Of a stretch of DNA of 64,000 nucleotides, positions 55,795 to 64,000 are shown in pieces. How positions within the stretch are numbered: position 1 is the stretch's first letter; the number at the start of each line of letters is the position of its first letter. Origin of the DNA: Sphingopyxis sp. CCNWLW2 (GTDB lineage: Bacteria; Pseudomonadota; Alphaproteobacteria; Sphingomonadales; Sphingomonadaceae); the NCBI RefSeq assembly GCF_037095755.1, contig NZ_JBAWKJ010000002.1, positions 1,261,748-1,325,747 of the forward strand, written 5' to 3'. The position numbers were made by a program, and so were the translations under genes. The notes below the pieces were generated by a model. It had not been told where the DNA came from. It was given only the letters and a program-made list of their open reading frames with translations, and searched no databases.

Positions 55795-55821
55795 ATCTGG
55801 CCGATTGCGGTCAGACAGCTT
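55795..55821 (+). repeat. 27-bp direct repeat, left copy
   Basis: Matches 24 of 27 positions with the copy at 63035-63061, in the same orientation and 7,240 bp apart. The two copies bracket the LacI-TonB receptor-GH3 block. Confidence 0.6.
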
Positions 55822-55953
55822 GTAGATCTGAGATCGTGAAAGCGGACATTTCCGGATGCATGCATCCACACCGACCAGCCCATCAAGTCGGGCCTCCGCG
55901 AGGCAGTAGCGTACAATTGACAACGAAGGACAATTTCGCCACGACCCGAAGGC

Positions 55954-56982
55954 ATGGCTCACGGAGAAAAACGCTCGACAAGCATTGACGTCGCCAAGCT
56001 GGCTCAAGTGTCACCTAAAAGCGTATCGCGCGTCTTCAATAATGAACCGCATATTTCGCCCGCGTTGCGTAGAAAGGTGCTCCGCGCCGCCAAAGAGCTT
56101 AACTACCACCCTAATGTTCTCGCGCAGGGCCTAGTCCGGAGACAATCATACCTCATCGGTTTGATCTATGAAAAGCCGAGTCCAAGCTATGTGGTCGAAT
56201 TGCAGCGGGGCGCGCTCGAGAGATTGCATGGCGGACGCTATCGTCTGATCGTGCTGCCCGTGGAATCGGTAATGGACCGTCCGCTCGAAGTGGTCAGCCT
56301 CGTGCGCTCCGCAGCATTGGACGGCGTCATCCTCGCACCGCCGGCGTCGGACCATCCCGACATTCTCGATGGACTTTTGGATGCGCGCATTCCCTTCGCC
56401 CGGATCGCGCCCCAGTCCAAGCTTGATGTCGGCCTGTCGACGGCAATGGACGATGTTGCAGCCGCGCGCGAGATCGCCGAGCATGTCATCGGGCTTGGGC
56501 ACCGGACGATCGCGATCATCCTAGGCGATCCGGTCCACGCCGCCAGTGCCCAGCGCCTGATCGGCTATCATCAGGCTTTCGACGCCAACGGCCTGCCGCC
56601 GCTTCCCGATCTGGTCGAAACCGGCGATTTCAGTTTTGAATCGGGATATGAAGCGACCAAGCGCCTCCTGTCACGCAAGCTGCGGCCGACCGCCATATTG
56701 GCACAGAATGACGATATGGCGGTTGGCGCCATGTCGGCGGCACGCGAATTGGGATTCGATGTTCCCGCCGATCTGACCGTCGTCGGGTTCGACGATTCCG
56801 AAATCGCCCGCGTCGTGTGGCCGCGTCTCACGACGATCCGCCAACCGGTCATGGAAATGGCCAAGACCGCGACTGACATGCTGCTGCGCGAACTGGCGGG
56901 CGATGATCCCGGCGGAATGGTCATCCATGCGCATCAATTCGTCGATCGGCTGACCGCCGCGCCGCCGCCGGCTCTATCATAG
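55954..56982 (+). CDS. LacI family transcriptional regulator
   Basis: 342 residues. HTH at the N-terminus (TSIDVAKLAQVSPKSVSRVF, NNEPHISPALRRKVLRAAKELNYHPN), hinge-helix NVLAQGLV, then a periplasmic-binding-like ligand domain (RLIGYHQAFDANGL, AILAQNDDMAVGAMSAARELG, DLTVVGFDDSEIA). It belongs to the CcpA/CelR-like group that senses sugars. The targets are probably the TonB receptor and GH3 genes downstream. Confidence 0.95.
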   Translation: MAHGEKRSTSIDVAKLAQVSPKSVSRVFNNEPHISPALRRKVLRAAKELNYHPNVLAQGLVRRQSYLIGLIYEKPSPSYVVELQRGALERLHGGRYRLIVLPVESVMDRPLEVVSLVRSAALDGVILAPPASDHPDILDGLLDARIPFARIAPQSKLDVGLSTAMDDVAAAREIAEHVIGLGHRTIAIILGDPVHAASAQRLIGYHQAFDANGLPPLPDLVETGDFSFESGYEATKRLLSRKLRPTAILAQNDDMAVGAMSAARELGFDVPADLTVVGFDDSEIARVVWPRLTTIRQPVMEMAKTATDMLLRELAGDDPGGMVIHAHQFVDRLTAAPPPALS

Positions 56983-57100
56983 CCTACACCGCTTGATTGA
57001 GGTCGCGTTCGACGGACCTCGGCGCAACTTGCATATCGGAGAAAAAGGACAGCGGCCCTTCACGAGAAGAGCCGCCGCCATGTTTCAGCGGGCGCCGAAA

Positions 57101-60085
57101 TCAGAAGTTGAATTTTACCCCGCCGTAAATCCGCCGCGAGCCCGATTCATAGCGGAAGGGCAGTTCTGGGAATTGCAGGTAGGTGCTGGCATTTGCCTTG
57201 GTGATGTTGATCGCCTCCGCAAAAACTTCGAAATTGTCGGTGATTTTGTAACTGATCTGGCCATCGAGCTGGCCATAGGATTTTTGGTAGATCCCCAGAT
57301 TGCGCGTCGTAGCCCCGTCGGCGAACCCGAAATTCCCGAGATATTGCTTCGAGCGCCAGCTGTACGAAGCCCGCGCGGCAAAGCCATATTTCTCGAAATA
57401 TATCTGGCCGTTCGCTGAATGCTTCGACACGCCCGGCAAAGGCAGCTTGTTGCTGAAATCGGTGCTGAAGTCGGTGCTGGTGTCCGAAAAGGTGTAGTTG
57501 GCGGTAAAGCCCAGACCGAAATCGAGGGCATATTGCGCCGCAAGTTCAAACCCTTTCACCCGGCCGCCCGATCCGTTCGCGGGCTGCGACACGGGCCCCA
57601 ACCTGCCGCCGCCTTGGTCATTCACAAAAACGGCAACGGTTTCGTTGACGATGAAGCTGTCGACTTCCTTCCAGAATAGGCCGGCGGACAAAAGTCCTTG
57701 GTTGCCGAAATAATGCTCGAAGCCGAGGTCGAATTGATAGGCGCGGAACGGATCGAGCTCGGCGTTGCCGCGGCTTCCGTTGGTGAATTTGAACAGATCG
57801 TCGGCCGGGTCGCGTGTAAATTGGGTCGCAAAGCCCTGCCCCAGTGAAACAAGCGGCTGGCGGGCCACGACACGCGCTGCCGAAAACCGGACTTTATCGC
57901 CTTCGCTCAGGTTGAAGACCGCATTCACGCTGGGTAGGAAGTCCGTGTAGCGGCGAACGGTTCGGACCGTGGTGAAGTCGCGCAGCACGCCGTTCCAGCT
58001 GTCGGTTCCCCAATAGCTGGGATCCGCACTGGCCGGCTGGTTCTGATCGATCGTCAGGCTGGTGTTGACGATGCGAAGCCCGACGTTGACATGATAGGGA
58101 TCGTCGAGCCCACCCAGGTCGGCCATCACATATCCCGACTTAGTCTCCTCCTTGACCCGATAAGTCTGCAAGGGATCGGCAAAAAAAGTGAACGGCGTGT
58201 CCGGGTAGAGCGATTGAATCCACTGCAGGGCATTGGTCATCTGCGACCGGTCAGCGACCAAGACCGTGTCGCCCGCAACATGGCCGCCGCCCGCGAAGTT
58301 CTTGATCGCCTCGACGCGCTCGGGGTTACTGGTCAGAGTCTGGTAGGGCGTGATCAATGCCGGCGAATTGCCGAAACGGGTACATCCGGCAAAGGCCGCC
58401 GGCTTGTTCGCCTCGGGCAGGTCGCAGATTTTGTAGCCGATCGCCCCATCTTGGAAATAACCATAGGGCGTCCAATTATAGGAGTAGCCCGGGACGCGCT
58501 CCGCGGCAGGGATCGCCGTCGCATCGAGTTCACCCTTGCCGCGATAGTCGGCGAGATAGCGGCCCGATGTGAAATCGACGGTGCGCTGACCATAACGAAA
58601 GCCTGCACTCAACGTGATCGTGTTCGTGTCGCTGTCGTCGACGTCATAGCCAAAGTCGGCGCGGATCGAATGCCCCTTGATGTCGGACCGGTCGCCAAAG
58701 GCCCAATGCGATTTGAAGAAGCCATAGGCCGGATTGCTGAACAGGTCCTGCGGGCTGCCCGGTGCGATGCCAAAGCTCGGAAAATCACCGTTCTTATAGG
58801 TGAAATCGAAGGTCGGCGGCGCCGCCGGATTGGGTATGAACCCCGGCTGCGGCCCCGACGTTCCCGGACCGCGGACGCCATATTCGGTGTAGCGCACGTC
58901 ATTGTTCGCGACTTCGCGGCCCATCTTCGACGATGAATAGTCGGCCATGATCGATGCACGGAAGTTGGTGTCATTGTCCCAGTCGATCCCGAACTGGAGA
59001 TTGTCCGATTTGATCTTCGAAACGTCGACGAACGAAATGGCCTCAGCCGATTGCGCGCGCACGGTTCCGTCGGTCAGGACGCCGTTCTCGTTGATGTTGT
59101 AGCTTCCCACCAAGCCCTGCGATTCGCCCTGCCCAAACGGAAATTTGACCGAAGCCTCGCGCGTGTCGATCTTCAGGTCCGAATGGAAATATTGCGCGCT
59201 GACCTCAAGCTCGTCGGTGGGCCTGAAGTTCACCCCGAGCGACGCGCCCCAACGCCGGCGATACTGGTCGCGGTCGGTGATATAGCGATATTCGGGTGCA
59301 TAATAGTTGGTCGGGACGGTCGCGGTGTCGCGGCGCCCCCCGGCAAAGGCCCAGTTGCCGCGATTGTCACCGCCCAAAGCGTTGACGTGCGTGTTGGTCT
59401 GCTCATAGCTGAACGACGCGATGATCCCGAGACGATCGTCGAAATTGTAGCCCAGAACCGCCGCACCCGCAGGCTTCCATCCGCCGATCTCGCTGCCCTT
59501 GCTCATCTTGAAGTTGCCGGCGACCGTCAGGCCGTCCTGTAAATCGAGCGGATTGCGGGTTTTCAAATTAACGATGCCGCCGAGACCGCCTTCGAGCAGA
59601 GAGGCATTGGGCGACTTGAAAACCTCGATGCCGCCGATCAGCTCTGACGGCACGCCTTCGAGACTGTCGTTGCGGTTATAATTTCCCTCGCCAACCTTGT
59701 AGACTTCGAGTCCGCTGACAAAGAGCTCGCCGTTCAGCAATGTCACATTCTGCTCAAGGCCGCGGATCCGGACCTTTGAACCCTGTCCATTCTCGCGATC
59801 GATCTGGATGCCGGGAAGGCGTTGCAGGGACTCGGCAACATTCTGGTCGGGGAATTTCCCGATATCCTCTGCCGTCACCGATTCGATGATCAGGTTGGAA
59901 TCGCGCTTTGCGTTCAAAGCATTCTCAAGCGATGCGCGAAAACCGGTGACGACGATTTCGCTTTCCGTACCTTCGCCGGCGACCTGTTCGGACTGCGCAA
60001 ATGCAGGCGAAGCGGCGAATCCCAGTGCCAAGACCGAAGTCGCAGCAAACAGCATCCCCCGGTGGCTTAAAGTCCCGCTGATCAT
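57101..60085 (-). CDS. TonB-dependent receptor (TIGR01782-type), glycan-linked
   Basis: 994 residues from MISGTLSHRG, the ATG with the best spacing to GGGAGGG. Signal peptide to AFAQ. Plug: EIVVTGFRASLENALNAKRDS, ITAEDIGKFPDQNVAESLQRLPG, and VRIRGLEQNVTLLNGELF; the barrel ends RRIYGGVKFNF. The AEDIGKFPDQNVAESLQR motif marks the Xanthomonas/Caulobacter subfamily used for plant-derived carbohydrates. It is divergent from the GH3 gene and controlled through shared promoter dyads. Confidence 0.95.
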   Translation of the reverse strand: MISGTLSHRGMLFAATSVLALGFAASPAFAQSEQVAGEGTESEIVVTGFRASLENALNAKRDSNLIIESVTAEDIGKFPDQNVAESLQRLPGIQIDRENGQGSKVRIRGLEQNVTLLNGELFVSGLEVYKVGEGNYNRNDSLEGVPSELIGGIEVFKSPNASLLEGGLGGIVNLKTRNPLDLQDGLTVAGNFKMSKGSEIGGWKPAGAAVLGYNFDDRLGIIASFSYEQTNTHVNALGGDNRGNWAFAGGRRDTATVPTNYYAPEYRYITDRDQYRRRWGASLGVNFRPTDELEVSAQYFHSDLKIDTREASVKFPFGQGESQGLVGSYNINENGVLTDGTVRAQSAEAISFVDVSKIKSDNLQFGIDWDNDTNFRASIMADYSSSKMGREVANNDVRYTEYGVRGPGTSGPQPGFIPNPAAPPTFDFTYKNGDFPSFGIAPGSPQDLFSNPAYGFFKSHWAFGDRSDIKGHSIRADFGYDVDDSDTNTITLSAGFRYGQRTVDFTSGRYLADYRGKGELDATAIPAAERVPGYSYNWTPYGYFQDGAIGYKICDLPEANKPAAFAGCTRFGNSPALITPYQTLTSNPERVEAIKNFAGGGHVAGDTVLVADRSQMTNALQWIQSLYPDTPFTFFADPLQTYRVKEETKSGYVMADLGGLDDPYHVNVGLRIVNTSLTIDQNQPASADPSYWGTDSWNGVLRDFTTVRTVRRYTDFLPSVNAVFNLSEGDKVRFSAARVVARQPLVSLGQGFATQFTRDPADDLFKFTNGSRGNAELDPFRAYQFDLGFEHYFGNQGLLSAGLFWKEVDSFIVNETVAVFVNDQGGGRLGPVSQPANGSGGRVKGFELAAQYALDFGLGFTANYTFSDTSTDFSTDFSNKLPLPGVSKHSANGQIYFEKYGFAARASYSWRSKQYLGNFGFADGATTRNLGIYQKSYGQLDGQISYKITDNFEVFAEAINITKANASTYLQFPELPFRYESGSRRIYGGVKFNF

Positions 60086-60220
60086 TTCCATCCCTCCCAA
60101 ACCGCATCTTGGCGTGCGGACAGTGAACGTCTTTTCACACGGGGCGGAAGCGACTCAGCGAGACCCGACAAGCAGACTCGCGGGCCGCATAACCCTGCGC
60201 CCCATTTTTGTTGCATAGTC

Positions 60221-60299
60221 TTGTCAACGTTGTCAAATGATGTTTGGAAATTGCCGCCATATGGACGATTATCCAATCTATTCCTGTCAAGGTTGACAG
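60221..60299. promoter_or_regulatory. Candidate LacI-family operators between TonB receptor and GH3 genes
   Basis: CTGTCAA (60284-60290) and TTGACAG (60293-60299) form a perfect 7-bp inverted repeat around GG. A second site at 60221-60236, TTGTCAACGTTGTCAA, shares the TGTCAA words and the central CAACGTTG palindrome. They are placed to regulate both divergent genes. Confidence 0.55.
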
Positions 60300-60350
60300 A
60301 TACATTGGACCGCAAAATGGCAAGAGCCGCGACGCACGGGAGAGGATTTT

Positions 60351-62891
60351 ATGCCATTTAGAACAATGCTATATACTGCCGCGCTTTCGCTAGCCGCTGC
60401 CTCGACCCCGCAAGCGCTGGCGTCGCAGAACGACGCCACTTCCGTAAAACCGTCGGGCGCGGTCGATACCGGGCGATGGCCAGAAGTCGCCTATCCGCGG
60501 ATCGTTACGGCCGACGGCGAAGCCCATGTCCAGGCGCTGCTGGCCAGAATGTCGGTGGAACAGAAGGTCGGGCAAATTATCCAGGCCGATATCGGCAGCG
60601 TGACGCCCGAAGATGTGCGTAAATTTCATCTGGGTTCGGTGCTCAATGGGGGAAACTCGGGGCCAGGCGGCAATGACCTTGCTCCCGCGCGCGACTGGCT
60701 CGCCTTGGCCGACGCCTTTTACGCGGCATCGATGGATCACGCGCCCGGCGCGCCGGCGATTCCGGTCATGTGGGGCACCGATGCCGTGCATGGGCATAGC
60801 AATATCGTCGGCGCCACTCTGTTTCCTCACAATGTCGGGCTGGGCGCCGCGCGCGATCCCGGGTTGATCGAGCGCATCGGCCGCATAACTGCGATAGAAA
60901 TTCGCGTGACGGGTCAGGAATGGACCTTTGCGCCGACGGTCACCGTCCCGCAGGATTATCGCTGGGGACGCGCCTATGAAGGATATTCATCGGACCCCGC
61001 ACTCGTCGCCTCCTACGTCGGAAGCATGATCCGCGGGTTGCAAGGACCGCCATCGACCACGCCCATTCTTACGGGACCGCATGTTGCCGCAAGCACCAAG
61101 CATTTCCTTGCCGACGGCGCCACCGTGGACGGCAAGGATCAGGGCGACGCGACCGTTTCGGAGCTCGAATTACGCCTCGTTCACGGAGCGCCCTATATTC
61201 CCGCAATGGAAAATGGCGTGGCCACCGTCATGACCAGCTTCTCGAGCTGGCAAGGCGTGAAGATTGCCGGAAACAAGGGGCTGGTCACCGACATATTGAA
61301 AGAACGGATGAACTTCGGCGGCTTTGTCGTCACCGACTGGAACGCGCACGGGCAGGTTGCGGGCTGCAGCAACGCCAGCTGTCCCGTTGCCGCCAACGCC
61401 GGGATCGACATGTTCATGGCTCCCGACAGCTGGCGCGCCCTTTACGCAAGCACGCTGGCCCAAGTGAAGGATGGCACGATTCCGATGGAACGGCTCGACG
61501 ACGCCGTGGCGCGCATCTTGCGCGTCAAGCAGCGCCTGGGCCTGTTCGAGGCGGGCAAGCCATCCGCGCGCGCCTATTCGGGCCGCTACGACCTGCTCGG
61601 CGCACCAGAGCATCGGGCTGTGGCACGCGAAGCGGTTCGCAAGTCGCTCGTCCTTCTCAAAAACACCGGCGTGCTACCTCTCAAGCCGCAGGCGCATATC
61701 CTCGTCGCGGGCGACGGCGCCGACGACATCGCCCGCCAGTCAGGCGGCTGGACCTTGAGCTGGCAGGGCACGGGGCTGGACAACAGTGATTTTCCGGGGG
61801 CAACCTCGATATGGCACGGCATCGAGCAATATGTCGCGGCAACCGGGGGCAGCGCCGAACTCGCGCCCGACGGCAAATTCAAACGACGCCCCGATGCGGC
61901 GATCGTCATTTTGGGCGAAACGCCCTATGCCGAATTCCAGGGCGATATCCCGTCGCTCCAGCTGCGCCCCGATTTGCGCCGCCCGTTCGCGACGATGCGC
62001 AAGCTGAAGGCGGCGGGGATTCCGGTGGTCGCGGTCATGATCACCGGGCGGCCGCTATTTATCAACGAGGCGCTGAACGAGGCCGATGCCTTTGTTACCG
62101 CCTGGCTCCCGGGATCCGAAGGCGCCGGCGTCGCCGACCTGCTGTTCGCTGGCAAGGATGGCGCGACGACCTTCGACTTCCAGGGACGCCTGCCGACGGC
62201 TTGGCCGGCGACGGCAAAACATGGAGGGCCAACGCTGTTTCCCTTTGGCTACGGTCTGACCTACGCCGATGGCCCGCAGCCATGGAAAGCCCTTTCGCAA
62301 GACAGCCAGGTCGCCGGCGACGGTAGCGGCGCGGGTGTCTACTTCGACAAAGGCCTGGCAACGGCATCGTGGTCGCTAAACGTGTCGCAAGCCGATGGCG
62401 GCGATCCGTTGCGCGTGACGACGGTTCCCGCCACCGGTCTGTCGGGACGCGCGACGATCAACGCGGCCGATCACACCGTTCAGGAAGGCGCGCGGCAGTT
62501 TGTCATCGCTGCTGGCCCTGACGGAGCCGCGGTCGAGATCATGGCGCAAAACGCCGTCGACCTGTCGCGAGAGACCAACGGCGACGTCATGCTACTTGCA
62601 ACCGTGCGCCTCGATGCGCCGCCCTCGGCGCCGGTTTTCATGTCGGTTCGCTGCGACGGCTCGGATTGCGGTCGTCCGCTTGTTTTCCCCGAATTTGCGG
62701 CACTCGTGCCCGGCCAGTGGCGCGTGTTGGGGGTGCCGCTGAAATGCTTCGCGGCGACCGGCGCTGATATGACGCGCATCACCGCGCCATTTCGTGTCGA
62801 CACCCGTGGCAGCCTGAATATTAGCCTGTCACGGATCGCCTTAGGCAGCGGCGCGGAAGCCGACGTCGTCGCGAAATGCGCCTTGGACTGA
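60351..62891 (+). CDS. GH3 family beta-glucosidase, ExoP-like
   Basis: 846 residues. Signal peptide with core AALSLAAASTPQALA. The (alpha/beta)8 domain includes VMWGTDAVHGHSNIVGATLFPHN, KHFLADG and the nucleophile Asp329 in GFVVTDWNAHG. The second domain has RKSLVLLKN and the likely acid/base region VILGETPYAEF. The C-terminal extension (from about 660) resembles the ExoP-type carbohydrate-binding domain. It cleaves beta-glucosides or glucan oligosaccharides in the periplasm or at the cell surface. Confidence 0.93.
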   Translation: MPFRTMLYTAALSLAAASTPQALASQNDATSVKPSGAVDTGRWPEVAYPRIVTADGEAHVQALLARMSVEQKVGQIIQADIGSVTPEDVRKFHLGSVLNGGNSGPGGNDLAPARDWLALADAFYAASMDHAPGAPAIPVMWGTDAVHGHSNIVGATLFPHNVGLGAARDPGLIERIGRITAIEIRVTGQEWTFAPTVTVPQDYRWGRAYEGYSSDPALVASYVGSMIRGLQGPPSTTPILTGPHVAASTKHFLADGATVDGKDQGDATVSELELRLVHGAPYIPAMENGVATVMTSFSSWQGVKIAGNKGLVTDILKERMNFGGFVVTDWNAHGQVAGCSNASCPVAANAGIDMFMAPDSWRALYASTLAQVKDGTIPMERLDDAVARILRVKQRLGLFEAGKPSARAYSGRYDLLGAPEHRAVAREAVRKSLVLLKNTGVLPLKPQAHILVAGDGADDIARQSGGWTLSWQGTGLDNSDFPGATSIWHGIEQYVAATGGSAELAPDGKFKRRPDAAIVILGETPYAEFQGDIPSLQLRPDLRRPFATMRKLKAAGIPVVAVMITGRPLFINEALNEADAFVTAWLPGSEGAGVADLLFAGKDGATTFDFQGRLPTAWPATAKHGGPTLFPFGYGLTYADGPQPWKALSQDSQVAGDGSGAGVYFDKGLATASWSLNVSQADGGDPLRVTTVPATGLSGRATINAADHTVQEGARQFVIAAGPDGAAVEIMAQNAVDLSRETNGDVMLLATVRLDAPPSAPVFMSVRCDGSDCGRPLVFPEFAALVPGQWRVLGVPLKCFAATGADMTRITAPFRVDTRGSLNISLSRIALGSGAEADVVAKCALD

Positions 62892-63142
62892 CCATATTTT
62901 GCCAATGATCCCAATCCTTTCGGTTGCCACGTGCCGCGCCCGCTCACGGAGGTAGATAATCAATGCGAGCGTAACAACGGACAACATCCCGGCGCATATC
63001 GATCTCCCGCGACAGCGTAATAGTCTGGCGCCGGATCTGGCCGTTTGCAGTCAGGCAGCTTTTTGGTACCAATCGCATATGGCGGCGATCCGCCGCTCGC
63101 GCGTCAATCCGCCTGAGCCGAGTCCGATCGCAGAAAAAATCT
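62892..63142. other. Intergenic spacer between GH3 and hsp20
   Basis: No ORF is supported. It contains the right copy of the 27-bp direct repeat and GC-rich dyads around 63085-63100, but no clear terminator for the GH3 gene. Confidence 0.5.
63035..63061 (+). repeat. 27-bp direct repeat, right copy
   Basis: 24 of 27 positions match the copy at 55795-55821. It lies 144 bp after the GH3 stop. Confidence 0.6.
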
Positions 63143-63170
63143 CTTGAAAGTGATTTTCGGCTTCCTAGCT
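63143..63170 (+). promoter_or_regulatory. Sigma-32 (RpoH)-type promoter of hsp20
   Basis: CTTG (63143-63146, within CTTGAAA), 17 bp, CCTAGCT (63164-63170) fits the alphaproteobacterial RpoH consensus CTTG-N17/18-CYTATNT at most positions. Transcription would start near 63177 and give a leader of about 100 nt. Confidence 0.6.
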
Positions 63171-63176
63171 TTTTAT

Positions 63177-63275
63177 TGCCGGGTGCCGAGACCGGGCCCG
63201 GTGGGTCAAATGAGAGCGCCGGCTCTCTCCGGCGTTTCTCACGCCCAAATTGCTCAACTTTGGAGGATTTGGAAA
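63177..63275 (+). ncRNA. ROSE-type RNA thermometer in the hsp20 leader
   Basis: The leader has upstream GC-rich hairpins (for example CGCCGG with CCGGCG inside TGAGA/TCTCA) and a final hairpin at 63245-63272 that hides the ribosome site. CCAAATT (63245-63251) and CTC (63253-63255) pair with GAGGATTTGG (63263-63272), leaving G63252 unpaired opposite. The conserved TTGCT against AGGA with this single G is the ROSE hallmark. Melting at heat-shock temperature would expose GGAGG. Confidence 0.7.
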
Positions 63276-63755
63276 ATGAGAAGCAGTTTTGATTTTGCGC
63301 CCTATCGGCGCTCCACGGTCGGCTTCGACCGCCTGTTCGATCTCCTCGAGACCGATTTGCGCGGCGACGGCGGCGAAGGCTATCCGCCTTTCGATCTTTC
63401 GCGGCAGGGCGAGGACAGTTACCGCATTACGCTTGCGGTCGCCGGCTTCCGCCCCGGGGATATCGAGGTGGTCGCCCAGCAGAACCAACTCATCATCAGC
63501 GGCAAGCGCGGCGAGGACAAGGACGAGGGGCAGTATCTGCACCGCGGCATTGCGGCCCGCGCCTTCGAACGGCGCTTCCAGCTTGCCGACTATGTCGAAG
63601 TCGCCTCCGCCGACTTCGATAATGGTTTGCTGAAAATCGATCTGCGGCGGGTCGTCCCCGAGGCAATGAAGCCGCGCAAGATCGAGATCGGCGGCAGTTC
63701 CCCTGCCAATGATCGCTTGGACGCCCCGAAGAAGAAAGACCTCGAGGCGGCCTGA
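63276..63755 (+). CDS. Hsp20/alpha-crystallin small heat-shock protein
   Basis: 159 residues, MRSSFDFAPYRR, after GGAGG. Alpha-crystallin domain about 35-130: FDLSRQGEDSYRITLAVAGF, IEVVAQQNQLIISGKR, RGIAARAFERRFQLADYVEV, ADFDNGLLKIDLRRVVPE. The IbpA-type pattern RGIAARAFERRFQL marks class A sHSPs. It holds unfolded proteins under heat stress. Expression is probably RpoH- and ROSE-controlled. Confidence 0.95.
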   Translation: MRSSFDFAPYRRSTVGFDRLFDLLETDLRGDGGEGYPPFDLSRQGEDSYRITLAVAGFRPGDIEVVAQQNQLIISGKRGEDKDEGQYLHRGIAARAFERRFQLADYVEVASADFDNGLLKIDLRRVVPEAMKPRKIEIGGSSPANDRLDAPKKKDLEAA

Positions 63756-63829
63756 TCGGGGCACCGGCTCGCCGCCCGCAGCGGCGGCGAGCCATGCTGA
63801 AACTCTCCAGCCAGAAAGGAGATGCTATC

Positions 63830-64000
63830 ATGGCTATTCGTGATCTGATCCCCTGGAGCCGACAGGAGAACCGGCTCCCCGTTCCGGTCAGCGCCGAGCG
63901 CGATCGGGGCGATCATCCGCTTCTGTCGCTTCACCGCGACGTCAATCGCCTGTTCGACGATCTCTTCCGCGGGTTCGGTATGTCGTCGTTCGGCGGCCTC
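63830..64000 (+). CDS. Second Hsp20 family protein, partial
   Basis: Starts MAIRDLIPWSRQ after AAAGGAG and continues to the window edge (57 codons). The start, with LIPWSR and a conserved HRDVNRLFDDLFRGFG, is the typical N-terminus of class C-type Hsp20. It lies 74 bp after the first hsp20, so the two probably share a transcript. The rest is outside the window. Confidence 0.9.
   Translation, partial: MAIRDLIPWSRQENRLPVPVSAERDRGDHPLLSLHRDVNRLFDDLFRGFGMSSFGGL

Overview
The window is high-GC chromosomal DNA from an alphaproteobacterium of the Sphingomonadaceae, probably close to Sphingopyxis or Sphingomonas. This assignment is an inference. It rests on three large TonB-dependent receptors, the bolA/J-domain/cobS/cobT neighbourhood, EcfG-like promoter motifs next to small general-stress proteins, a ROSE-type RNA thermometer before hsp20, and REP-like palindromes of sphingomonad type. 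No rRNA, tRNA, CRISPR array or intact insertion sequence was seen.

Layout. 1-5571: a truncated serine hydrolase, an AraC regulator with a small membrane protein, a candidate small RNA, an epoxide-hydrolase-like enzyme, then a coupled bolA-cupin-pirin operon divergent from a J-domain protein. 5583-11674: cobS and cobT (cobaltochelatase subunits), separated by a DUF900 lipoprotein, a 43-residue membrane protein and an MFS transporter. 11671-15747: a LysR/cupin pair and a three-gene operon around a secreted M48 metalloprotease. 16064-21382: an acetolactate-synthase-like enzyme with an aldehyde dehydrogenase, then a metallophosphoesterase/glycosyltransferase pair that looks like the PlcP-Agt lipid-remodelling operon and has a PHO-box-like sequence in front. 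21379-28568: a TonB receptor, guaA, and a small remnant genomic island at the guaA 3' end (tyrosine recombinase, AlpA-like regulator, two secreted or lipoprotein genes).

28718-42813 is metabolic. A LysR regulator is divergent from a DUF1857 protein and an Old Yellow Enzyme, and a decayed SRPBCC gene follows. Next is an IclR-controlled catabolic region: two PPC-domain proteins, a Dld-like flavoprotein, a thiolase and an acyl-CoA ligase on one side; two SDRs, an alpha/beta hydrolase and a TonB receptor on the other. The likely logic is outer-membrane uptake, hydrolysis, oxidation, CoA activation and thiolysis of an unidentified substrate.

43079-50622 is a stress and DNA-repair region: a CsbD-like protein, hemerythrin, DUF3606 and other small proteins, three EcfG-like promoters, a divergent pair of SRAP-domain genes (one without the catalytic Cys2), an AlkB-like dioxygenase, a frameshifted GNAT gene and exonuclease III. 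51207-55788 is the most distinctive locus: a heme-PAS FixL with FixJ, divergent from alternative oxidase, a degenerate receiver, a Vitreoscilla-type hemoglobin, a group III truncated hemoglobin and a YeaR-like DUF1971 protein. Together these look like an oxygen/NO-responsive respiratory protection module. 55954-62891 holds a LacI regulator, a TonB receptor and a GH3 glucosidase, flanked by imperfect 27-bp direct repeats. The window ends in an hsp20 pair.
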